Part shown: one piece after another, positions 45,187 through 57,200 of the stretch | How the letters are laid out: each line of letters starts with the position of its first letter | How positions within the stretch are numbered: the stretch's first letter is position 1 | From: Adineta ricciae | Lineage: Eukaryota; Rotifera; Eurotatoria; Adinetida; Adinetidae | Length of the DNA stretch: 64,000 bases | Assembly (NCBI GenBank): GCA_905250025.1 | Contig: CAJNOJ010000451.1 | Coordinates: 1 to 64,000, forward strand | Direction of reading: 5' to 3' | Made by a program: the position numbers and the translations under genes | Notes under the pieces: generated by a model | Database searches by the model: none | What the model saw: the letters and a program-made list of their open reading frames with translations, nothing else | Told to the model about the DNA's origin: nothing

Positions 45187-48100
45187 TTATTGTAATTTTG
45201 CAATTTCATTGATAAATTCATGGCGATTCCGGTCATTACATTCACTAACTGCTCTCTGGAAAAAAGATAGGGTTCGTTTATGATTTCCACTATTTCCTTC
45301 GATAGTACGAATCTTTTCTTGACAAGATTTGTTAACGAACTCTGTCCTTTGTCGATCCAACTCTTTATAAGTTGTATCTTTTGTTACTGCTGTAAATTTC
45401 CATGTGTTCATGCCTGACAGTCCAGGATTTCGTAAATGTTGAAGACATACAATCAATTCATAACTTCCCGGTTCATCTTTCCTCGCAGTTCTTCCTCGTA
45501 TTTGAATTTCCTCTCTGATATTTTCAGAGAAGAATGTTTGAATAACATGCATACCTCCGTTTTGATTGACAATCGGCTCGGTTTGAAAATCGACACCTCT
45601 GCCTAGTTCTCTCGTCAACAATGTCACTTTCCCATGATGACCTGCATATTCATCTCGAATGAATCTTTCTCTGTCAATACTCTCGCAGTTTTCTCCTACA
45701 TAAATCTCGTTTTGTGTTGCAAAATACGGATCAATACCTAGATTTGCTGAATATTTCAAATAGAACTCCTTCAATTGATTCTCATCATAAAAAAATATCA
45801 AGACTGACCTCTGATGTGAAAGATTTCTTCTAGCACAAGTCGCAATCTTCTCCGCCCACTCTTCTTTCGATTCCTTAATGAGAAAATCCTTCATGTCATC
45901 AAAAATGAATCTTGATCCACCGAAAAATGAGGGACAATACAAACTTTGTTGAATATCATAATATTCCAATAGAGATCGTTCAGCAGCTGATAAACATTGT
46001 AAACTTCCGCTGACACCGAATATTCTATGATAAGTCTTCGGAAGTTCCGAATATGAAAGAAGTCCACATTGAATTGAAAAATATCCAAAATTTTCTTCGT
46101 TTAGTTCCTCTTCATGGAAACGACCGTGTTTTTCATGCATTAATTTTAAATAATAAAAACTATTTTCATAACCATACCAAACTGTCGACACGAATTTGTC
46201 ATTTGCATCTCTGGTTTGTAAATTGTTGCCTTCAATTCGGTATTTATTTCTTAATTCATTTGTACCATTCATATCTTGATAAATTTCGGCGGCAGTGTCG
46301 ATCATCGATTTCAAATGCTTATTTAACATATTGAATTCGTTTAATGTCGCAATGAATTTATCCGTCGAACTTTCTTTAATTAGTTCGGTTTCCGATGATT
46401 TGTGTATATTCTTTTGACGAGTGAATGTCTTTTGCCAAATATCCTTCTGAACTTTTGCTAATGATCGATTTGGAATTCGAAGTCCTGGTTTGTATGGCAT
46501 ACCGAACTCGTCCGAGAAGAAAACATCAACTTCGTCGATTAGAAGAATCGATTTTTCTTTCATGGCTTCGTTTCGAACTTCCGGTGATAAATTTTCACCT
46601 TGTAGAATGTCCGAAATGAGATTTCGTAAGTTTTTCTTCTCGTTTTTTTTCACTAATTGCTCTTCGCACATGGTTTTAAACGTCCGATACTGAACAGATT
46701 TGTTCAGATCGAACGGTTCAAAATAGCGTCGAAAATATTCACTATCGCGTTTAGTCAAATAGTCACTATAGCAACTAACTGTCACTCGATAACCGATTAA
46801 ACTGAAATATGCAGCTAAAAGTGCTAAAACCCAAGATTTACCTTGCCCAGTAGTGATTTCTGCTAGCCCACTCAGTAGAGAGTCATTTTTCTCGTCATTC
46901 ATGTTCAATAAGAAAAATACGCCGAGAATTTGGATACAATGCGGTTGTAGAAAACATGTCTTATCGAAGTTTTCTTTTAAAACGTATTGATTTTCGGAAT
47001 TTTTTCCGATAAAATCCGAAATTCCAAGGGAAAATATGACTGACAATCCAGCGATAATCTGTGGGATAGTGTTCTTATCAAATTTAGCATTCTTCTTCGT
47101 TTCGCTGATAACATCCCGAATGGCACTGGAAGATTTTCGTTCGATGATCTGATAAAAGTACCTTTTAAAATACTTTTCGTAATTCTTAAAGTATTTCTTA
47201 ACTAAATCACATCCAGGTAATGCACCATTTTTCCTTTTAAAGGTTTCTAACGCTTGTTCAACAGTTATTTCTCTCAATTTTCTCTCGTATACAAAGTATG
47301 TTTCAATTGTTTCTAATTTCTTGTGAAATTCCTCATAACATCCAATGTTTTCAGTTACACGTCTAAATGGAGAAAGAAATTCTTCCTTAAACTGTTCTAA
47401 ACTACTGTATTTCACTTGATCGTTCAGATACTTCAACGAATTCGATATAGCCGTGATGAAATCAGCCCGTGCTCGAATTACTGCAGATGAATCGAATCGG
47501 AGGGGGAAATTCATTGTCCTAACGATGTCAACGAAGTCTCTGACCGTTTCTAACGTATAATGCTTATGCGGTGTCTTTACTTGTGATGTCGCTTTTTCGA
47601 TATCGATTACGCTATAGAGACCTTTCATTCCGGCAATTTCAAATAAATACTTCTCAAATGGCTCAGCTGTTGAGAGATGTAGAGCTCTGACTCCTGGAAT
47701 TTTGAAGAGAAATCTGGTCCATGGTTGGATATATTGATTCGATGCTTCGATATTTTTGCATTCAACAATCCAAGTCAAGTTCAGAGAAAGTAAATTTGCT
47801 AGAAAATCATTCAACTTTTGTAGCGCAAACAAACGAACCGACGTGTCTTTATCTGCATCGTTCCCTTCAAGAAAAATCTGCTCGAAGTCTAAATTATTCT
47901 GTTTCGCATAATAATTTGGACTGCGGCCATCATTATCTTCTATATTTCTGCTAGCACCTCGTTTCAAAAGTAATAAAATCATGTTCCGATCTTGATTTTC
48001 AACTGCCCTATGCAACGCAGTTTGTCCTGAACTCGGACTACGATCATTGATCTTCGCACCCATATCTAATAGAACAACGACGTCGTTTATGAGCTTATCA

Positions 48101-49998
48101 TGAGCAGCTTGTCGCAAAGAATTCTCCAACGGAGGAGAATACTTTCTCACTATTTCATCTCGATTGGTGATTATCGGTTCAGTTGCGAGTATTTTTATAA
48201 GCAAATCTTCGATTGAACGTAGAATCTCCGATGCGATTAGATCGAAGCGTGTTTTCGTTTGGTTCGGAAACAGAGAAGAGAATTTTTTAGATAATTCACG
48301 AAATTGATGGTTGAAATTTCGAAAACGATCGATATATGTTGTTAACTCGTGAACATATGTTTTTATTGTTTCGAATTGTAAAGTGAGAATTGGCGAATTT
48401 TTTGTTTTCGATATCTCGATAAAGTATTCATTAATCTGAATAATTTCTTGAATGCTATTCTGATAATTTGGATGAAGTTTATTCACTAAATGATTTTCAT
48501 AATGTACAATGATCGATTTAAAAATCTCCTCAAAGTCGTCGGCATTGTTTTGAAAAAATCCTTTCATCTCACTTTTCGTATTGCGCAAAATTCCGATGAT
48601 CAAATCATCTCCTATCTTTTTAATGGGAGTATTTTCATGGAAAATATTATTTCCATCGATAACCCTCCAAGGTTTCAGATTCTCTAAAACGAGAGTCATT
48701 GCATTTATGATGATTAACTCGATTTTATCTTTGGCTTCGTTACCCGCGGATAGTTTCAACAAATTTGCATAGCAATCAAAATAAAACTGATATCTCTCAC
48801 CGCTACTGTTTGTATTCGCTAAACATTCGAGATAATCTGCCCATATTGATTTAATGCGGTTCTTATGATGTTCGATGAACTCCGGTCGATTCTCAGTAAG
48901 AATTTGAACTGATCTTTCATTCACCGAATTCACCAGTTTCTTAATCAAATCGATAGCGAAGATATCGAATGAAAGAACTGGAATCAGATCTTCTAATCTT
49001 GACTGTTTTGTAAAACTACTTAGTTTATTGTCAAAAATGTCTCTTACTGAAAAACCACTGCGATTATCTCCATCGTCTGTCGATGCTAATCTTCTTGCAT
49101 AGGTTTGCAAACCACGTGTACACGCGCTTTTAACTCGCTCGATGTAATTTGGTCCGGTGTCTATCTCAGTATATTTTTTCAAGTTTGTGTAACTCTCATC
49201 TAACGCGTACAATAAATTTGCTGATGATCGTAATGTTGCCGGTAGATCAGCATGTATGGATATTTCATCTAGGACACTGAGATTTAGATGTTTCTCTACT
49301 ATATCGAGTAAAATTTCAAAATATTTCTTTTGTTCTTGTAAAGTTTCATTGTATGATGACAGAGTTGATTCTAAAGTCTTGTAAAAACTCTCACTATGAT
49401 AATGGTAATATCGCTTCACTTCGTCGACATAAATGATCTTTGTTTTTCCCATGTCCCATTCGGCGATTAGTCGAAGAGTCTCTTTTTTCTCATTTGGTTT
49501 ATCCATATCAGTAAGACCTGCTATTTTTATCGAGAGAAATCCTAATCCGTGAAATTGTCCGTCTGTAACTGTGCCTCGATATTCATATTTATTGGACAGT
49601 GTCACTTTTCCAAATCCTTCCTTAAGCTTTCCTTCGTAAAACTCTCCGTGATATATAGTCGAACCATAGTTTTGAATATGATAACCATATCCGTTAGGTC
49701 TATCAAGTTTCCACGAACCTGAATAATACTCCTCGCCGTTATTTAAACTATATGTACCTAAACCTTCCCTCAGAAGATCTTTATCTAATGTTCCATCGTA
49801 AAACCCGTTGTCAATCGGTAGAAGATGTTGATAAATCTTCTCTTCTTTCTTTTTCACGATCGAAATGTGGGGCATACACGATATATCGCCTATATCAACA
49901 TCATCCTCATCACTACTAGCTTCATCTTCACCTCCTTTGAATGGCTTAATCGGCAAGACACCTCTATCATGTGAGTTTTGATTTTTCTCAAAAACCAT
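45187..49998 (-). CDS. MORN-ankyrin-SecA-like DEAD motor protein, 1603 aa
   Basis: One uninterrupted 4.8-kb exon. After an acidic N terminus, residues about 67-155 hold MORN repeats (YYSGSWKLDRPNGYGYH, YHGEFYEGKLKEGFGKV). A long helical stretch follows, then ankyrin repeats at about 620-720 (GQTALHRAVENQDRN). The C-terminal third is a SecA-type motor: Walker A TGQGKSW (about 1052), Walker B/DEAD box IDEVDVF (about 1156), FGVSGSL in the position of SecA's MTGT, GRGVDF (about 1466), GGMHVI and QIRGRTARKDEPGS. In bacteria SecA drives preproteins through SecYEG; neither signal peptide nor membrane segment is visible here, so a different, probably cytosolic, protein- or RNA-remodelling role is inferred. 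MORN repeats suggest membrane lipid association. It is head to head with another SecA-like gene. Confidence 0.88.
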   Translation of the reverse strand: MVFEKNQNSHDRGVLPIKPFKGGEDEASSDEDDVDIGDISCMPHISIVKKKEEKIYQHLLPIDNGFYDGTLDKDLLREGLGTYSLNNGEEYYSGSWKLDRPNGYGYHIQNYGSTIYHGEFYEGKLKEGFGKVTLSNKYEYRGTVTDGQFHGLGFLSIKIAGLTDMDKPNEKKETLRLIAEWDMGKTKIIYVDEVKRYYHYHSESFYKTLESTLSSYNETLQEQKKYFEILLDIVEKHLNLSVLDEISIHADLPATLRSSANLLYALDESYTNLKKYTEIDTGPNYIERVKSACTRGLQTYARRLASTDDGDNRSGFSVRDIFDNKLSSFTKQSRLEDLIPVLSFDIFAIDLIKKLVNSVNERSVQILTENRPEFIEHHKNRIKSIWADYLECLANTNSSGERYQFYFDCYANLLKLSAGNEAKDKIELIIINAMTLVLENLKPWRVIDGNNIFHENTPIKKIGDDLIIGILRNTKSEMKGFFQNNADDFEEIFKSIIVHYENHLVNKLHPNYQNSIQEIIQINEYFIEISKTKNSPILTLQFETIKTYVHELTTYIDRFRNFNHQFRELSKKFSSLFPNQTKTRFDLIASEILRSIEDLLIKILATEPIITNRDEIVRKYSPPLENSLRQAAHDKLINDVVVLLDMGAKINDRSPSSGQTALHRAVENQDRNMILLLLKRGASRNIEDNDGRSPNYYAKQNNLDFEQIFLEGNDADKDTSVRLFALQKLNDFLANLLSLNLTWIVECKNIEASNQYIQPWTRFLFKIPGVRALHLSTAEPFEKYLFEIAGMKGLYSVIDIEKATSQVKTPHKHYTLETVRDFVDIVRTMNFPLRFDSSAVIRARADFITAISNSLKYLNDQVKYSSLEQFKEEFLSPFRRVTENIGCYEEFHKKLETIETYFVYERKLREITVEQALETFKRKNGALPGCDLVKKYFKNYEKYFKRYFYQIIERKSSSAIRDVISETKKNAKFDKNTIPQIIAGLSVIFSLGISDFIGKNSENQYVLKENFDKTCFLQPHCIQILGVFFLLNMNDEKNDSLLSGLAEITTGQGKSWVLALLAAYFSLIGYRVTVSCYSDYLTKRDSEYFRRYFEPFDLNKSVQYRTFKTMCEEQLVKKNEKKNLRNLISDILQGENLSPEVRNEAMKEKSILLIDEVDVFFSDEFGMPYKPGLRIPNRSLAKVQKDIWQKTFTRQKNIHKSSETELIKESSTDKFIATLNEFNMLNKHLKSMIDTAAEIYQDMNGTNELRNKYRIEGNNLQTRDANDKFVSTVWYGYENSFYYLKLMHEKHGRFHEEELNEENFGYFSIQCGLLSYSELPKTYHRIFGVSGSLQCLSAAERSLLEYYDIQQSLYCPSFFGGSRFIFDDMKDFLIKESKEEWAEKIATCARRNLSHQRSVLIFFYDENQLKEFYLKYSANLGIDPYFATQNEIYVGENCESIDRERFIRDEYAGHHGKVTLLTRELGRGVDFQTEPIVNQNGGMHVIQTFFSENIREEIQIRGRTARKDEPGSYELIVCLQHLRNPGLSGMNTWKFTAVTKDTTYKELDRQRTEFVNKSCQEKIRTIEGNSGNHKRTLSFFQRAVSECNDRNRHEFINEIAKLQ

Positions 49999-51200
49999 GT
50001 TACCTTCAGTTCATAAAATACTCACAGTCGTTTGCGAAGAATGTCAATAAAATACCATTCAGTTAAGCCGAAACAATAATTAGTCGAATAAGATGTTAGT
50101 TATCTACAATGAATATATAAACTAAAATAATATGATTCACCGACACAACGGACGATATGGAAAAATCCCAGTCGTACTATAGGGTTTTTTCTTTAATCAA
50201 GGAGAAAAGAATGTGATGATATAATAACATAGTTGCTTCTAACACGTCTCGCGCGCGTCGACACGCACTTTATAATAAACATTTTCTCATACTGTAGTAA
50301 CAACAAGAATAGAACGTAGAACACAAATGTTGATTTATGAATCAGGTAAAGCATCACTGTCACAAACAACGCAGTTAAATACTAGATTATCATCGAAATC
50401 AGAGGACTATAATGAAAAGAGCCCATATAAAAAAATCGACTTGGACCGATGCCACCGCCTCGTCTGAAAACATGAAGTTATAATATCCTTAGCATACAAA
50501 ATACTCACATGTGAATAAAAAATAGCGAGGCTGACATAGTAGGCTTTCTGTGTATATACTCCGTCTGGGAATACTGTCTGTTTCAGATAAGGAGGGTATA
50601 CTATCCAAATACTTCTGTCAATAACTTGTTTTCGAGACCTCTAACGACAACTCTCTCATATCGCTCACATCGGAGGGCACAAAAAAATACTTCAACTATT
50701 TTTTTCTCTATCTGTTCTGTGATTATTTAGTATTAATAACACGCGTAGACGTACAGTAGGCGAAGTTATACGTGCTCGCAATGTATTCTAGCTTTATTGT
50801 GACTTATGTCATTTTTTTTCTTTTCTCATGAAGTTATAGATGTCGACTTGCATACGAGTGATGTTTTCTCATAGTCTTACTCAGATTTACCCCGTCGATC
50901 TGAGTACGCAGACTGATATCGGTACATCGATATATAGAATAGAAAAATATTATTTATATTGTAGAACGGAGCGAAAGAATGATGAAGATGAATTTTTGGA
51001 CATTTTTTTTCTTACAGATACTTCAAATGCACTTATGAGTTGAAGTTCGGGTAAACCAATACTTCGACGACGATCTAGTACTCCATCTAGCTGAAATAAT
51101 TGTATGATTTGCCTTTTTTTATATTGCACACATGAGCTTTTTATTCTTCCTTTAGACATTCCCATCGTAACAAATTAAGGTAGGATTTGTAAACTCAGGT
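49999..51200. promoter_or_regulatory. 1.2-kb divergent spacer between two SecA-like genes
   Basis: The spacer contains no supported gene and should include both promoters. A GC-rich word CTCGCGCGCGTCGACACGC at about 50248 stands out in an AT-rich background. A 67-codon frame at 50840-51043 has no recognisable content. An untranslated 5' exon for either gene cannot be excluded, since CAG precedes the ATG at 51201. Confidence 0.5.
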
Positions 51201-54200
51201 ATGTTTGAAAAACTAACGAGTGGTTTTACCAGACAAACAACGACAGATCATAGAGAAATAAACATAGAGAATAAACGGAATGAAAGCGATGCCCGATTTA
51301 ACTCAGCAGAAGAAATAAAACTTGCGCGAATCAAACAACAAGCGATAACTTCATCCGATGAAATAAGTGAATATTGCCATGTACTGAGAACTCGTTTACA
51401 GAATGGCATTGTATTTGAAAGTTCATATCTGACTGCTAAACTTTACTATGACATTGCATCTGTAAATTATGAGTACTATCGACACGGTTTTGTTCACGAT
51501 AATTTGCTATCGGTAAGGGAATATTTTCAAAAATGTATTGCTGAGTTTGACCCGGAAAACTTGCGAACCAGTCGTATAAGTATTGTGAAAGATGCGCGAT
51601 ATCTTCTCGAGGTAGGATGTGATGCTCGCGTCTTAAATACGGAGATTTCAAGAGAGCCTGGCTATGTAGGTATCGATCGAAGATGTTCTTCGTTAAAAGG
51701 AAAACGCAAAAAACTGGCAGATAGTTTACGACCGAACACTTCTGATGAGACAAGAGAAAATCTATGTGCATTGGTTGAATGTAACTTAGAAATCGGTTGT
51801 ATCGAACAAGTGGAATACTACGCAGCGCTTTTAAACGATCATTTCGAAGAGAAGAAGATCGGAGAATATGATTTAAGAAGAGAATCAATTATGAGATTAC
51901 GAGAAATTATGACATACGAAGTGGCTCTGTCTTTACCGCAAGAAGATGATATCGAATGTTATTTGGTGAAAAAGTCGGAGAAAGTATTGGATTATGAAAG
52001 AGAAATTCAGAAATGGAAGGATATTTGTGGAGATTCGATTAGTCGATCGGTTTTATTTATTTGTAATCCTGGAGAGAGAGAACATCATTGGGAAAGTTGG
52101 TTTTCGATGGGTGAAAGAAAAAATGAGTTTTTTCGCTTAGAAATCAATAGTAAATCATTTTTAAATGAATTTTTGAACCGTACGTACTCAAAAAGAGTTG
52201 AGAAACAAGTTTTCAACGAGATCATGGAAATGTCTACTGCGGATGAAACTTTTGTCAATTCGACTCCAAACTCCGACTTACCCAGTAATCTGTTCAAATT
52301 CAAATGCAAAGTGACAAAAATCATAAATTTTTGCGCAAGATTAAAAGAAGCATACGGTGCTATTGAACATTATCCTCTCGAGCGACGTTATGAACAAGCA
52401 TTATCGTATTTCACCAAAGAAAAGGCGAAACTTCGAGAGCAAATTCATTCGTTATCAAGACCACAGGTAAAGCTGTCCAATGAATGTTCTCGGACGACGT
52501 TTCCTTCGAGTTTGTTTCCTGTTTCTTCGAATAATGGCGTTAAAAATTTAAACGATCAGATTAACGAGGACGAGTTTTTCTCCCGGATTGTTCCGTATAT
52601 TGACGAAATCAAGGATTTCAAACGTTCGTTTAATTGTGTTCATACCATCGATTGGCGCTCTTGTTCGAATCATAGCGAAGTGATGAAATTTGTAAAAGAT
52701 TGGCAGGAAGAAAATGCGAAGCTTGAAAGTAGAAATCCTTTTGAGAAAAGATACCTCTTCTTATTAGTTACATCTGATTCTCGTTTCATATCGAAATTTA
52801 CCGGGAATTCGAGCCGTTGGTATTTGTATAAAAAGACCGCGTCCGGCCGAGTCTCCGAAGGTTATATTGATGCAAAATGGGAATTAAAGAGTCTAAATAA
52901 ATACTTGAAAGATACTTCGCCACAAGCAGAAGAAGGTGCAATATTGAATTTTTTATCAAAGATATTCCCCGCTAATGAAGAACTTTCGCCTTCTCAATAT
53001 CAGTTTACCAAATCCGCGCATTATAGAAACCACTGTCCATCGATTCCGATATACGATCTTCGCAACTCAGAAGATGCGCACAGTTTCAAACAGCAGATCA
53101 AATGTGATATCAATCGAGATTTCACTTGCATAGGAAAGATCTCCAATAAACACTATGTTACATTAGTTGTCGAAAGAAGCCAACAATATCAATTCGATTA
53201 TGATTTACGCTACATCTGTATCATAGATTCGACTTCTAAACAGATAAATAAGAAGCTTTTACACTGGCTGACAGGAGTTATCGGACAATGTGTTTATAAA
53301 TATCAGTTTATCGAGTGTCCGAGGGAAAGATTAATGTCGAAAAATAGTTTACTACACGCCTATGTGAATGCGGTGGCGTGTGAATGGGCGTTGGAAAATG
53401 GACACTGGGCATTTTTGAAAACGAACTTTTCCAAACAAGAATTTTCGGAGGCGAAAAATATCGAGAAAATGAAATTATGGTTTAGTGATAATAGCGAGAC
53501 AATGTCGATTCTGGATAAGATAGAAGATCATGTTGAGGATAAGAAAAGTATTGAAGTGATCGAGAAATTTAGAAGTCAATTTTATCAGGTAATTCTGACG
53601 ATTCTGACGCCGTTAAAACCCGAAGAAATTGTGAATCGTATCGAAGAAATGTCGAGGATAATTGGTACTATTACAAGACTTGATCAGATTAGCGAAGCAA
53701 TACAACGAATAAGCGGAAAAGAAGTTCCCAAGGAAATCGAAGAATGCGTTGATCAAATTGAAACTATTCAAAATCAAAGTGAAGATACTAAGAAAAGCGA
53801 GTGTTTAGAAATCAATTCGATAGTCAATCTGATGTTTGAAAGTATGAAGCAATGTTCTTTTGCTTTATTATCTCTTGAAGAGAAACTTCACAAAAATTTT
53901 GAGCATTTCGAAGATAAATTTCATGAAAATATCCTTTTGATAATCATCGATCGAAGCGAAAATCCAACATTCGATTATACAAAACGAATCAACGCTATGA
54001 TTACGTTGAATTATGAAGAGTTTCTCAAATCGCTTCAGGATTATCTTGAAACTCGAAAGAATTTTACTCCTGCACGTGAATTTCTTTCACAATGCCAACA
54101 TTTGAGCGGACAGTTGCAGATTTGTAGGATTGAGAATAGTTCAGTAACAACTCGATGTGCTGCACAGAGTTTAAATCTAGTTGAAAGTGTTCTCGACCGA

Positions 54201-57200
54201 TTCACTCAGTTGGAACAAACACTCAGTCAGTTCCAACCGATATTTCCACGCCTTTTACCAGCTTGTTATGAATTACTCGAATTACCGAGTATTAACGAGA
54301 ATTTACCCGAGGATATTTATCGAAAAATATCCCAACACATTTCTAATCTTGATGATATAGAAAATTGCATCAAAGATCTCTGTAAAAAAGTTTCATTCGA
54401 TACGCGACATGTCGAAGAAATCTTCGAGATACTTCGCAATTCAGTGGGAGATGAAGATGAGAGAGCAGCCTATTACATCGGAACATATCTTCGACAGACA
54501 ATCATGAACGAAGTCGATTGTTATATGAAAAGTTTAGTCTCGTTTCGATACAAATCTTTGAATGCGATGGAAATTTTCGAGAAAAATCTACACGAATATT
54601 TACTTAGTTCTGTTAAACGTATGGTGACAAATCACACGTGGGATACTCAGCTAGTTAGCGAAGATTTAGCTTCGATAGATCCGAACAATACTAATTATGA
54701 TCAGAAAATCGTTTTATATATGGAAATAGTGCAAGCATATCGCCAACCACACAATTCAGTGCCGTCTGAAGTTGTTAACGATGTGGTAAAACGGTTGAAT
54801 GATACAAGTCATAGCCATTTTGTGTATTTGACGCGAAAATTTGAAGATTTAACTAAGATGTTACGTCGTTTCTCGCAAGTGGAAAAAGTTCTACCAGGAT
54901 TTGAGAAAGTATTTCGGCAATGTCTTCATGAAAGGTATGATCACTTGTCTGAACAGAAAGTGTTTTCTCCAGATGGTCAAATCCAGCAAGAAATTCTAAA
55001 GCAACTTCAATCGAGTCGAACGTTTGATGATATTAAACAAATCGTTCAGATTTTCGACCAGAGTCAATTGTTGGTCGTCGTAGAAAGATGCCAAGGATTT
55101 ATTGAAGATGGTGATGAGAAAGGTAGTTCAGAAATCAGCGAATGTTTACGACAATGTATTCTCAGTACAGTGCAAAGCTTCACATCGGATTTGTTAGCGT
55201 TTCGTCATCAGGCTTTAGTCGCTTTTAATCATTTCGAAAAGAATCTGTACCTACTATTAACGACTTACGATGTTCTCGGAGGTCAAGAAATGAGAGATTT
55301 AGTAAGCGAGACATTAAATAAACTAAATAATTCTCGTCGGAATTATGATGATGAGTTTTCTATCTACAAAGATTTCGTTGAAAGCTTAGAAATTCGGGAA
55401 TATGAATGTCCTCAAATAATAAAAGCGACTTTTGAGAGAAGCAACCATACCTTGAAAACGATCCTGACAGCAAAAGTAAACAATTTGAAAACGATTCTAA
55501 ATGCGTATGTTCATTGGTATGAAATCGAAAATTTTAGACAAAGAGACTATAGTATTTTTCAAATCAAAACAACTTCGGGTATTCTGAGTAAAATGTTGGA
55601 TACTGTCAAAACGAATTATCCCGATTGTCTTTGTCCGAATAATGAAATACGCATTATTAATTGCGATAAACTCTACATTGATGTTGATTTATCCGGGCCG
55701 GAGTATTCAGGAGTGAATATCGTGATAATTAGCCCATATCAAGAGTTGATTAAAGAGAAAAAAATCTTAAAAATCCGCACTGATGGTGACAACGCGAAGG
55801 ATATTTGGAAAGACAAACCAGCTAGAAATGGAGTTGGAAACGATGCATATGGAAATGGAAATAAAGGAGAAGATGGTTCAGATGGTAAGCATGGAAAAAG
55901 CGCGGGACATGTGTATATCGTTGGCAATCAATTGCCTGAAATCGAAGTATCAGCTCGTGGTGGACAAGGAGGAAATGGACAAGATGGCGGTAATGGAGTA
56001 TCTGGCTTAGATGGTACTGACGGAATACATGCTGATAAGGAAGCGTTGCGAAAAGAACTAGAACAGAAATGGGCATTACCAGGTGGTGTTGAATCATGCC
56101 GTTATCGACGTATTGGCACCGATGGCAAACCTGGTGGTAATGGAGGTGATGCTGGTTCAGGTGGTTTTGCTGGGGAATGTGGGAATTTTGGAACGATAAA
56201 ACTTGTTGCACTGCAAGATGTTTCTCCAGAAATCCCACATCCTACTGTTGTGGAAAATTTCGAAATCCGAAATGGGAGAGTGGGAAAGCCAGGTGAAGCT
56301 GGTAAACATGGCAAAGATGGTCTCGACTATGTTGCCATAAGTAATTCGATCAACTTTTTCAAAGCTTGGGTTACAAGCCGAGAACTAGGTAATCTGAAAG
56401 GTGGCCGTCTTTGCCCACAGCACAGAGAAGACAAGAAAGAAAGTCAACCATTCACGGATTATTCTATGCTTCCAATGGAAGAGGATAGCAGTAGTCCTAG
56501 ATTTTACGATAAATATCTCGATAGAAATACGCATAGAGGATCTGAAAAGACTAATAAACATCTAAATCAAGATGTTATTCAACAAATACACGCGATTGAT
56601 CGTCATGATGTTTTTGAGCAAACCTCGCATTTTTTCGAACAGTTTATAAATCCAATCAAATCAGCGACTTACCATCATTGGTTGGCTTCGGATGCCAAGC
56701 AATTTCTAGAGAAACTGGCCGAACTAGAAGATATACCTTCACACACTGTTCAAACATTACCTGACATCGAACATGACGTCCAACAAATGTTGATTCTCAA
56801 AGAAAACTTCTTCCAAGCTTTAAATAAAACCAATGTCAAACTCCAACATGAAAAACTCGACACAAATCAAATGAATATAGGAGTTATTCAACTAGCACAG
56901 CATATCTTCACTCATTACAGCAATTATCAACAACAGTATCAAACCGTTTATCAACAATTACGAACCGAAATAGAAAAAGTCGATGTCAATCAATTAGCAA
57001 CCGGATTACAAGTTCGTAGTACTGAAATTGCCAACTTGAAAAGTGCGCTCAATCGAATTATCAACGAGCACCGATTTCAGCAACGTTTTGCTATGTTACA
57101 ACGCCGCGCAGATGCCATTATGGAAATGCCACAAGAAGATCTTTCGAAAGCTGTTCTATCGCGACAAAACATCGAAATTCTCAAAGAAGACTCGCACCGA

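Noticed and set aside
45187-49998. Plus-strand frames inside the MORN-SecA gene, for example at 46053-46334 and 47721-47954
   Set aside because: They are antisense shadows of a long, motif-rich frame.
55783-56314. Repetitive Met/Glu-rich and His-rich frames on both strands
   Set aside because: They are off-frame readings of the Gly-rich codons of the giant gene.
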